This document shows, one piece after another, positions 1-6,152 of a stretch of DNA of 12,779 nt. The DNA comes from Pseudomonadota bacterium (GTDB lineage Bacteria; Myxococcota_A; Bradymonadia; UBA4248), in contig WQTY01000017.1 of NCBI GenBank assembly GCA_009786045.1, positions 1-12,779 of the forward strand, read 5' to 3'. The notes under the pieces are model-generated. The model was not told the origin of the DNA. It saw only the letters and a list, made by a program, of their open reading frames with translations, and searched no databases. The translations under genes were made by a program, and so were the position numbers. Within the stretch, counting starts at the first letter, position 1. Every line of letters starts with the position of its first letter.

Positions 1-435
1 GAAGATGGGCTGGGACTTTTGTGGCAGGGGGCAAAGGTGATTGGCGATACTCACTTTGCGTTGCCGGCCCTGCCTGAGGCCGTGTTGTCGCGCATGGAAA
101 CGTTCGATGCGGCGGTCGATTGGGCACGGGGTGTGCTGTATTTGTCGGATGCGACAAATAAGGCTGGGAACAACACTGTACCTTCGTGGTGTGTGACAGC
201 GACCGAGGTTCGGAACGATGCATTTGTGAAGCAGCTCTACCCCTCACGTTCGGGGCTGACTGTGGCACTGCTCGAAGACGGACGATTCCATTTTTGGGAT
301 GTCGAAGCACAGTGCGTGCTTTGCGACTGGCAGCTGCCTGCAAGCTGCGCTGATGCCGATGACTGGCGCGAGGTGCTTGCCGGGACGCGTATTGGCATTG
401 AGGACGATCCACGCATCCGGCAGATCGCTCTGTAG
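1..435 (+). CDS. C-terminal part of an unrecognised protein, possibly a beta-propeller (WD40-like)
   Basis: The reading frame is open from the first base of the window and ends at TAG 433-435, so the gene begins upstream and only its last 144 residues are visible. A TTG at 19 could be read as a start, but there is no ribosome binding site before it and the frame continues upstream. Near the C-terminus the stretch TVALLEDGRFHFWDVE resembles one strand set of a WD40 or other beta-propeller blade (hydrophobic run, D-G turn, then WD). No membrane segment or catalytic motif is visible. It converges on the minus-strand gene at 612-1415, with a palindromic repeat immediately after its stop. The propeller assignment rests on a single motif and is weak; that it is coding is well supported. 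Confidence 0.7.
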   Translation, partial: EDGLGLLWQGAKVIGDTHFALPALPEAVLSRMETFDAAVDWARGVLYLSDATNKAGNNTVPSWCVTATEVRNDAFVKQLYPSRSGLTVALLEDGRFHFWDVEAQCVLCDWQLPASCADADDWREVLAGTRIGIEDDPRIRQIAL

Positions 436-436
436 C

Positions 437-500
437 TTTTTTGTGGGGGAACTTGTTCCCCCACACCCCCTGCGATGCGCAGCATTGCTTGTGGGTAGAG
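437..500 (+). repeat. Palindromic 3'-end repeat, copy A
   Basis: A run of six T (437-442) starts one base after the upstream stop codon. It is followed by a perfect inverted repeat with arms GTGGGGGAAC (443-452) and GTTCCCCCAC (455-464) around TT, then ACCCC, a small hairpin CTGCG-ATG-CGCAG (470-482), and the end motif ATTGCTTGTGGGTAGA (484-499). Similarity to copy B (9787-9873) continues more loosely to about 530. Because the T-run lies before the hairpin and not after it, this is not a canonical intrinsic terminator on either strand. Confidence 0.85.
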
Positions 501-611
501 GGCGAAAAGATTCGTTTTTGGCTAAAATTCTCGCCTTTTGGAACGGTTTCTCGCTTGAGATGACGAGTGATTTTTAGAACTCGACGGCCGTGAGACACTC
601 CCCAGAGCCCT

Positions 612-1415
612 CTAGGTGCTGGGATCTTTATCTTTGTCGCTGTCTGGCGCATTCTGCGTGGGCTGGACGATGACGGGGGGCTTTGCAGGTTGAATAATGG
701 GTGGCCTGCTTGCCGAAAGGGGGCGCAGCGCAGGTTGAACGATGGGTGGCCTGCTTGCCGAAAGGGGGCGCAGCGCAGGTTGAACGATGGAAGGGCTGGT
801 CGAAGTGGAGGTTTTTGCAGGCTGAACGATGGGCGGCCTGCTTGTCGAGAGGGGGCGCAGTGCAGGCTGAACGATGGGTCTGCTTGCCGAAGAGAGCGGC
901 TTCAGGACCGGGACGGCGGGTTCGGTGCGGGCATCCATGCCCAGTGAGGCCAGGAAAGCGTTTGCTTCGTCGGCAACATCTTCGACGGCTTTTGATGTCT
1001 GGGGGAGATCTGGTTTTGCAGCTTCTGTATGCACCTGCGTGTGCTCAGGCTTTGGCGGAGCCTGAGCCTGCCCGGTCTTCGCGGCTTGTTCCCGCCGTGC
1101 CCGGTCAATGTGCCGCTTGTAGGTTCCGTCTTCGATTTCGCGCAGGGTGCGGTTCCAATAGGTGGAATAGCTTGTGAACTTTTGCATGGTGGTGCGAAGT
1201 CTGAACCTGAGTGCCGTGTTTCGAATGTTGAGCTGCTCAAGTGCCCTCATGGTGCGCACAACGTCCATGCGCATCACCGACGGCGGCGCTTTCTCGACAC
1301 CCACAAAGTACTGCTCATAGCGTACGCGCAAGACTTCGAGTTTCTTGGCAAAGACCTCAACCATGCTTTCGATTTCTTCGGGACTGTATTTATTGTCTTC
1401 CGATAGTTTTGCCAT
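612..1415 (-). CDS. MXAN_5187_C-like domain protein with proline-rich tandem-repeat tail
   Basis: This is a 267-residue soluble protein. The start chosen is ATG at 1415, which has GGAGAGG five bases upstream; an 18-residue longer reading exists but has no such site. Residues about 20-105 are helical and charged, with motifs VRYEQYFVGVEKAPP and RNTALRFRLRT followed by YWNRTLREIEDGTYKR. From memory this matches the MXAN_5187 C-terminal family found in myxobacteria and relatives, whose function is unknown to me. Residues about 110-165 are a low-complexity linker. Residues about 172-252 are a proline/serine-rich tail built from copies of a roughly 15-residue unit (PALRPLSASRPPIVQ), and the end is acidic. 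There is no signal peptide or membrane helix, so it is likely cytoplasmic. It is the last gene of a minus-strand series and lies 78 bp downstream of the outer-membrane barrel gene. Confidence 0.85.
   Translation of the reverse strand: MAKLSEDNKYSPEEIESMVEVFAKKLEVLRVRYEQYFVGVEKAPPSVMRMDVVRTMRALEQLNIRNTALRFRLRTTMQKFTSYSTYWNRTLREIEDGTYKRHIDRARREQAAKTGQAQAPPKPEHTQVHTEAAKPDLPQTSKAVEDVADEANAFLASLGMDARTEPAVPVLKPLSSASRPIVQPALRPLSTSRPPIVQPAKTSTSTSPSIVQPALRPLSASRPPIVQPALRPLSASRPPIIQPAKPPVIVQPTQNAPDSDKDKDPST
685..904 (-). repeat. 45-bp tandem repeat inside a coding region
   Basis: Five units start at 685, 730, 775, 817 and 862, each beginning GCAGG(T/C)TGAA on the plus strand. Spacing is 45, 45, 42 and 45 bp. 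The first two units are nearly identical, the third has a diverged second half and is one codon shorter, and the fifth is degenerate. They encode the proline-rich PALRPLSASRPPIVQ-type repeat of the gene at 612-1415, and all length changes are multiples of three, keeping the frame. Confidence 0.9.
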
Positions 1416-1493
1416 AAAGCCTCTCCATGGGGTGCGCAGCGGACGACGGAAAAATATCCACGTTTCCACGCTACACGAATGGCGAATGGAATT

Positions 1494-2405
1494 CTAGAAG
1501 TATAAACTCAACGAAACCGACAGGATGTCCTGAGTTTGCTCGGCAAAGTGATGCTGATAAGCAATGTCCAGGCCGACAATGCCCTGTTTGTCGCGGTACC
1601 CAAGCCCGCCTGAAAGCACATGCTGGCCGTGCGGACCATCATATCGATAGCCTGCCCGCATGGGGAAAGCCTGCATCACCACATACTCAAGACCAAATCC
1701 GTAGCTTCCTGTATCGGCAATATCTTTGGCGCTGACATTAAACGCAGCCTCGAACATGAGGTTTAGCCCCCAGTCGAGTTTTGACAGGGCAATGCCCGCC
1801 GAGATCATTCGCGGCATGGTATCGGCAAAATCGCCCACAATGAGATTCTGGGCGGCGAACGCCAGACTGAGCCACTGAGTTGGACGCACGACGAGCCCAA
1901 CGTCCATGCTGAATTGCGCAAGCACCTTCTCGCCACCGTATTTAATATGTGAATAGGTGCCGGTCAGGCCCAGACTGATGAGGTTATCGGCCAGAGGCAT
2001 GGCAAGACCCAGGCGCAAATGATTCAGGTGCTGGGGCTTGTCATGGGGTTTTGAATATTCGTAAAGATAGCCGATCTGTGCGCCGAGCCTTCGGTTGCTT
2101 TTCATGTCGAGAAGATTGGCGATGACCGCATGCCCGCCATCCTGGTGCGTGTATCGATATTCGGCATCCAGGGCATACATCAGCGCAGAAGAAATCGCCG
2201 CGGGATTATGCCAGACGGCCGACGTTCCGCTTGCACTGGCAGTCATGGCATTGCTCAGGCCAATGGCCCGCGTTGTGGTGAGCTTGCCATGTGCTGTCAG
2301 CATATTTGCTGTCAATATATTGTCGTCGTGCTCTGCCCAGGCCCCGTTTGCGCAAACGAGGCCAAGGATCAGACTCAAAATTGCGCCATAAATTGTCTGC
2401 TTCAT
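1494..2405 (-). CDS. Outer-membrane beta-barrel protein (PorV/OmpP1-FadL-like)
   Basis: This is a 303-residue protein. The start is ATG 2405, preceded by GGGAG at seven bases; an in-frame TTG at 2426 is less likely. Residues 1-24 form a signal peptide (hydrophobic core LSLILGLV, cleavage after GAWA). At residues 60-72 the motif GTSAVWHNPAAIS is typical of the N-terminal region of FadL/OmpP1- and PorV-type barrels. The rest alternates hydrophobic and polar residues in short strands separated by turns, and the chain ends SLSLYF with a terminal phenylalanine, the usual Bam-recognised end of outer-membrane barrels. It would sit in the outer membrane; whether it is a transporter or a secretion/anchor component cannot be told. 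It has its own good promoter candidate (2450-2478), so it may be transcribed apart from the secreted-protein gene upstream. Confidence 0.85.
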   Translation of the reverse strand: MKQTIYGAILSLILGLVCANGAWAEHDDNILTANMLTAHGKLTTTRAIGLSNAMTASASGTSAVWHNPAAISSALMYALDAEYRYTHQDGGHAVIANLLDMKSNRRLGAQIGYLYEYSKPHDKPQHLNHLRLGLAMPLADNLISLGLTGTYSHIKYGGEKVLAQFSMDVGLVVRPTQWLSLAFAAQNLIVGDFADTMPRMISAGIALSKLDWGLNLMFEAAFNVSAKDIADTGSYGFGLEYVVMQAFPMRAGYRYDGPHGQHVLSGGLGYRDKQGIVGLDIAYQHHFAEQTQDILSVSLSLYF

Positions 2406-2449
2406 TGCTGCTCCCGTCTTCGACAAAACGCCACCATTGGCCGAGGCAC

Positions 2450-2478
2450 ATCCTAATCTGCATCGCCAGGTATGACAA
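2450..2478 (-). promoter_or_regulatory. Sigma70-type promoter for the outer-membrane barrel gene
   Basis: Read on the minus strand, TTGTCA (2478-2473) and TAGGAT (2455-2450) are 17 bp apart, matching the -35 and -10 consensus at 5/6 and 4/6 positions. The predicted transcript starts about 35-40 bases before the ATG at 2405. Confidence 0.5.
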
Positions 2479-2493
2479 ATTCGGGGCGTTTGG

Positions 2494-2565
2494 AGGCGGC
2501 GCCTATTGGCTTTTGGCCAATACGTCGCCGGGCGCGCCTATGCGGGAACCCGCATACGGCGCGCC
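2494..2565 (-). repeat. Two adjacent GC-rich hairpins downstream of the secreted-protein gene
   Basis: The first hairpin reached on the minus strand spans 2565-2531, with arms of 16 bases (GGCGCGCCTATGCGGG at 2531-2546 against 2549-2565) and one unpaired C at 2557. The second has arms TATTGGC (2504-2510) and GCCAATA (2516-2522), extended by flanking GGCG/CGCC pairs with a mismatch. They lie 29 bases after the stop of the gene at 2594-3112. Neither is followed by a T-run, so they are not classical terminators, but they may stop or stabilise the message. They resemble the REP-like palindromes elsewhere in the window in placement, not in sequence. Confidence 0.7.
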
Positions 2566-2593
2566 TGCACTGTGATGGGGGAAGCGGTGACGG

Positions 2594-3112
2594 TTAAAAT
2601 ACGCTTGAACAAATGAGCCGGAGGCTTTCGATACGTCCGTCGTGGGTTGTTCCCTCAATGCCGGTGACAATGTGCCCTTTGGGGCATTCGAGGGTAAAGG
2701 GCTGGCCGCTGGTATTGCCGGCGGACCTGGTCTGGCGCGTGGTGGCTTCGAGATTGGGCACCACCTGCCGGGTCGTTGTCACGCTTTTGCGCATGAGCTC
2801 TTTGCCATCGAGAAAAACGGCGACATAAAGCGTATTGTCCTGCACATGCAGCGGGGTCATTTCACCAAGGATGAGGCTGTAGTTGCCGTTGACAACGGCG
2901 ACAAAGTGGGTCTCGGTCGCCAGGGGTTTCTTGCTGTTTTCGGTCTGAAAGAGCCTGAATTCGAGCGGCAGCACGCCGGATACGGCGATGGCATCCTGAT
3001 CGATCAGCTCACCGTGAAAATCGACAAAAGTTCGCAGGCTCTGTGCATATGCCGCCAGGGGAAGCGCAGTGATGAGAAAGAGTATCGCAACCAACTTGAG
3101 GATAGATTTCAT
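2594..3112 (-). CDS. Small secreted protein with a C-terminal CPxG...C motif
   Basis: This 172-residue protein has a clear signal peptide (residues 1-23, hydrophobic LVAILFLITALPLAA, cleavage after AYA). Residues about 27-85 follow the pattern F.GEL.D...VSG..PLEFRLF....LATETHFV.VVNGNYSLILG, which is common in extracellular proteins that begin with a short beta-sandwich. Residues 143-168 are bounded by two cysteines in the pattern CPKGHIVTGIEG...DGRIESLRLIC, a compact motif I recall from secreted lectin-like or surface proteins of myxobacteria; the cysteines could pair in the periplasm or outside. Function is unknown. The ribosome binding site is weak (CCCTCAC before ATG 3112). It lies 69 bp downstream of the FHA gene with no obvious terminator between, so the two may be co-transcribed. 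Confidence 0.8.
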   Translation of the reverse strand: MKSILKLVAILFLITALPLAAYAQSLRTFVDFHGELIDQDAIAVSGVLPLEFRLFQTENSKKPLATETHFVAVVNGNYSLILGEMTPLHVQDNTLYVAVFLDGKELMRKSVTTTRQVVPNLEATTRQTRSAGNTSGQPFTLECPKGHIVTGIEGTTHDGRIESLRLICSSVF

Positions 3113-3181
3113 GTGAGGGCCTGGGCAAAACTCGTGCGGATAGAATGAATGATCGGAAACTAAGATGAGGGCTGGTCGCGG

Positions 3182-4993
3182 TTAGCGATTGACCTTCTCA
3201 ATGTCATCAATGAGCTTGTTAAAGGCGCGGACGTCGCCTGCCGTGCCATCCTGGATGCTGAGTTTGGCGATGAGCCTGCGTGCTTCCGTAATATTCTCGC
3301 TGCTGATGCGCTCCCGAATATCGTTTTTGAGCCGCCTGACATAATCGCCGGTGAAGAGAGGCAGGAGGTTGGCCTGGATATCTGAAAAGTAAATGCTGTC
3401 CGGTGAGACATTCCTGAAGTACTGGATGGCCGCCTCAAGTTCATCGGCGGTCATGTTGCGCGATTGTCGCCTGACGCGGGATATTTCGTTATTGATGTCA
3501 TCTTCCTGCGCGATGATGCGTATGTAAGTGTCGGCCAGCGGGTTGTCGGCGCTGACTTCCTTGGCGCTTGCGAATGCCTGGCGAGCGTCCTTGAGTCGTT
3601 TTTCGGCATAGGCTGTGACGCCGTGTTCGATGTGTGATTTGAGATTCTTCATGGCTTCCGCCTGCGCTTTGTTCTGGTCTAGCCTGGCATTGTAGCCGCT
3701 CAGGGCGATGGCAAAAAAGACCAGACTTCCGACGAGAATGAGCCCTGCGACACTGATCATGACGATGGCCCAGGCGGGCGTAGTGCTGACGCTTTTGAGG
3801 TTGGCGGCGCCATAGGACATCATGTAGGGGCTTGTCATGGGCATGCCAGGCATGGCTGCTGCTGCCGGGGGGATCCATGCAGGGGCTGCGATGCCGCCTC
3901 CCTGGCGCTGAATCATGGGCTCCATTTGTGGCGGCGGATTGTACGCCGCCACCGGAGGCATGGCATTTTGGGACTGGGCACCGCCCGTCAACGAAGGGAG
4001 GCTATTTTTCGATTGGTTGGGATGGTATTCGATTTTGGGCGGCCCTTTCCAGAGCTCATCGGGATCACCGCCAGACTGTTCGAATCTGAAACGGATATTG
4101 CCCATTTCGACGCTGTCACCATCTCGCAGCTGCCCGACGCGGATCCGATGGCCATTGAGCATCGTGCCGTTGCCGCTGTCCAGATCGCGGATTCTGAACC
4201 CTTCACGGAATTTGTCGATACAGACGTGTTGACGGCTCATCGAAATGTCACTGATGACGATTTCGTTTTTGGGACCGCGCCCGATCTGGGTTTTATCGCG
4301 TACGAGGATGTACTCGCGCTGTGAAGCCTTTCCAGATTCGATGATGAGTTTTCCGCTGAGCGGCTCAAAATCCATGGCGCTCATGGTGATTTGAGTTTTT
4401 TCGCCGTCCCCGTCTCCGTCATCCATCGGGATGTCGAGCATCATGGTTTTTTCGCCGACGTTCTCTTCTTCTTCCTCTTCTTCATCGTCGTTTGGCGCTT
4501 CGGCGCTGGCGTCTATGGCGGGCACAGAGGGCGTTTCGATGGCAGGGAGGTTTGAGCTGTGGCCGACAGGGGCAACAGCGCTGTCTGAGCTGACCGGTGC
4601 TGCTTTATTCCATGTGCCGGATCCTCCCTGCGCGGCGTCATTGAGCACTGCCATGGCATCAGCGATTTCTGCCGCTGTGGGCTGTGCGAGAGACTGTGTG
4701 GCGCCGGCGTTCTCTTCTTCTTCCATGCCGGAGATCGGCGGGGCAGCAGGTACAGCGGGCCGCGGGGCTGCCGCGTGGATGGCTGGCCGGGAGCTCATAC
4801 TCGAAGGATGCTGATCCTGAGGCAAGGCCGGCACGACGGGAATTGAATTGCGTTTGGCGGCTGCTCCGGGGGGAGAAAGCGGTTTGAGCCCCATCATGTT
4901 AGGCGCGCCAAGCTGCGGAAGCTTGGGAAGCTGAGGGCCGTTCTTGCCCGCCGGAGGAGGGGCGCTCTTATTGCCTTGATTGTTGTCTGTCAT
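3182..4993 (-). CDS. FHA-domain, single-pass membrane protein with periplasmic helical domain
   Basis: This is a 603-residue protein. Residues 1-210 are disordered, rich in Pro and Ala, with an acidic run at 169-177 and two EKT motifs (181-183 and 198-200). Residues about 214-305 form an FHA domain with the phosphothreonine-binding signature intact: G238-R239, S253-R-Q-H256, and S-G-N275-G-T277 followed by N280-G281. Residues 306-405 are a second Pro/Met/Ala-rich linker, 407-431 a single transmembrane helix, and 432-603 an alpha-helical, probably TPR-like, domain. With the FHA domain in the cytoplasm, the C-terminal part would be periplasmic. The role is likely to read out Ser/Thr kinase signalling at the membrane; the EKT threonines, close to the FHA domain, are candidate phosphosites by analogy with other FHA proteins (inference). 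Its partner kinase is not in the window. Confidence 0.85.
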   Translation of the reverse strand: MTDNNQGNKSAPPPAGKNGPQLPKLPQLGAPNMMGLKPLSPPGAAAKRNSIPVVPALPQDQHPSSMSSRPAIHAAAPRPAVPAAPPISGMEEEENAGATQSLAQPTAAEIADAMAVLNDAAQGGSGTWNKAAPVSSDSAVAPVGHSSNLPAIETPSVPAIDASAEAPNDDEEEEEEENVGEKTMMLDIPMDDGDGDGEKTQITMSAMDFEPLSGKLIIESGKASQREYILVRDKTQIGRGPKNEIVISDISMSRQHVCIDKFREGFRIRDLDSGNGTMLNGHRIRVGQLRDGDSVEMGNIRFRFEQSGGDPDELWKGPPKIEYHPNQSKNSLPSLTGGAQSQNAMPPVAAYNPPPQMEPMIQRQGGGIAAPAWIPPAAAAMPGMPMTSPYMMSYGAANLKSVSTTPAWAIVMISVAGLILVGSLVFFAIALSGYNARLDQNKAQAEAMKNLKSHIEHGVTAYAEKRLKDARQAFASAKEVSADNPLADTYIRIIAQEDDINNEISRVRRQSRNMTADELEAAIQYFRNVSPDSIYFSDIQANLLPLFTGDYVRRLKNDIRERISSENITEARRLIAKLSIQDGTAGDVRAFNKLIDDIEKVNR

Positions 4994-5306
4994 TGGCTAT
5001 CGTCTTGTCAGGAATAAATCTAACCCAAAAAGATATCTGACTTCTTCGGTCGATACGGCATAACCCTGTGAACTTCTAAACCATTCTGCGCTGACATGCA
5101 AGTTTGTGAAAGCTTTTCGTTGCCAGTTGCCTGGGCACCGGACACCAGTGGAATAACTGCTAGGGTTTGAGCAAAAAATCGGATATGCTCTAATGTTGTG
5201 TGTGTGCCTGGCTTTTCGTGCGTTTGTTGTCATTCATGCATTGCCTCGGCAGCGAAGAAGCGCGTTTGGGCCGGCGCCGGAGTGAGTGTACTCGGAGTAT
5301 GTAAAG
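4994..5306. other. Divergent intergenic region between the FHA gene and map
   Basis: This 313-bp region separates two divergent transcription units. It holds a convincing promoter for map (5167-5194). For the FHA gene a weak candidate is TTGCAT, 17 bp, TAGAAG on the minus strand at about 5103-5075. A 78-codon minus-strand frame at 4997-5233 lacks a ribosome binding site and recognisable content and is not called. The transcript leading into map would have an untranslated leader of about 100 bases; I see no known riboswitch fold in it. Confidence 0.6.
5167..5194 (+). promoter_or_regulatory. Sigma70-type promoter for map and the helicase genes
   Basis: TTGAGC (5167-5172) and TCTAAT (5189-5194) are separated by 16 bp, with an upstream TG (5186-5187) forming an extended -10. 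Transcription would begin near 5201, about 105 bases before the ATG at 5307. Confidence 0.55.
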
Positions 5307-6110
5307 ATGCCTGAAATTATCCTGAAGGGTGCTGAAGAGGTCCTGGCGCTTCGCCGTGCCTGTCGCCTGGCAGCGCAAACGCTTGAAGAGGCTGCCAAGA
5401 TGGTCAGACCGGGAGAAAACACGCTGGCCATTAACGAATTCATTCATGCTTATACGCTCAAGCACCATGCGACGCCTGCGCCGCTTAACTACAAGGGTTT
5501 TCCAAAGTCCTGCTGCATTTCGGCCAATGAAGTCGTTTGCCATGGCATTCCCAGCAAATCGAAGATTTTGCGCGAGGGTGACATCGTCAATGTCGATGTG
5601 ACGACGATTCTGGATGGGTGGTATGGCGACGTTTCAGCGACTTTTTATGTGGGGACGCCTTCGCCTGAGGCGGTTAACATTGTGGAGACGACCAGGCGAT
5701 GCCTTGACCTTGGCATGGCTCAGGTGCGGCCAGGGGCGAGGATTGGCGATATTGGGGCGGCGATTCAGGAATTTGCCGAGGGCAGGGGGTTTTCTGTGGT
5801 AAGGGATTTTGTGGGTCATGGGATTGGGCGCCAGTTTCATGAGTCGCTTCAGATTCCCCACTATGGCCGTGCGGGTTACGGTTTGCGCCTTGCCAAAGGG
5901 ATGGCGTTCACCATCGAACCCATGATCAACGCTGGCGACTGGCGCATTAAATTTCTCAATGATGGCTGGACGGCCGTGACACTCGACGGAAAGTTGTCGG
6001 CACAGTTTGAACATACGGTCGTGGTGACGGACGATGGATGTGAGGTATTGACGGCGTTTAGCGGACCTCTCACCCATTCGGTGCCACCTGCCGATTTTAA
6101 GTTTCAGTGA
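5307..6110 (+). CDS. map: Type I methionine aminopeptidase
   Basis: This 267-residue cytosolic metallopeptidase removes the initiator methionine from new proteins. The start at ATG 5307 has GGAG nine bases upstream (5294-5297), and it makes the residue numbers coincide with those of the E. coli enzyme: metal ligands D97, D108, H171, E204 and E235, and substrate-pocket histidines H79 and H178, all within the expected contexts (VNVDV, YGDVS, GHGIG, TIEPM, QFEHT). A GTG at 5286 would add seven residues and is less likely. There is no N-terminal extension or SH3-binding segment. It is the first gene after the divergent promoter and is followed 42 bp later by the helicase gene on the same strand, so the three plus-strand genes may form one operon. 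All catalytic residues are present. Confidence 0.97.
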   Translation: MPEIILKGAEEVLALRRACRLAAQTLEEAAKMVRPGENTLAINEFIHAYTLKHHATPAPLNYKGFPKSCCISANEVVCHGIPSKSKILREGDIVNVDVTTILDGWYGDVSATFYVGTPSPEAVNIVETTRRCLDLGMAQVRPGARIGDIGAAIQEFAEGRGFSVVRDFVGHGIGRQFHESLQIPHYGRAGYGLRLAKGMAFTIEPMINAGDWRIKFLNDGWTAVTLDGKLSAQFEHTVVVTDDGCEVLTAFSGPLTHSVPPADFKFQ

Positions 6111-6152
6111 GGCGGTAACCTTTAAAGAATGAAATGAAGCTGTGCGTGACGC

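Noticed and set aside
299..577. Short plus-strand frame translating the repeat (FFVGELVPPHPLRC); a similar one runs 9643-10095
   Set aside because: The shared peptide is the translation of the palindromic repeat in one frame, not a conserved gene. The frames begin inside other genes and lack start signals.
685..904. Possible CRISPR-like array
   Set aside because: The units are contiguous without spacers, vary by whole codons, and encode a proline-rich protein tail.
1494..2405. Lipoprotein signal in the barrel precursor (cysteine at residue 18)
   Set aside because: The residue before the cysteine is Val, not Gly, Ala or Ser, and a good signal peptidase I site (GAWA) follows.
4431..4814. Plus-strand serine-rich frame
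   Set aside because: It is the shadow of the acidic and proline-rich part of the FHA gene on the other strand.
3182..4993. FHA protein as a type III secretion ring component (SctD-like)
   Set aside because: SctD proteins have a degenerate FHA at the N-terminus and a different periplasmic part. Here the FHA is canonical and internal, and no other secretion gene is present.
4997..5233. A 78-codon minus-strand frame between the FHA gene and map
   Set aside because: It has no ribosome binding site or recognisable content, and it overlaps the promoter region of map.
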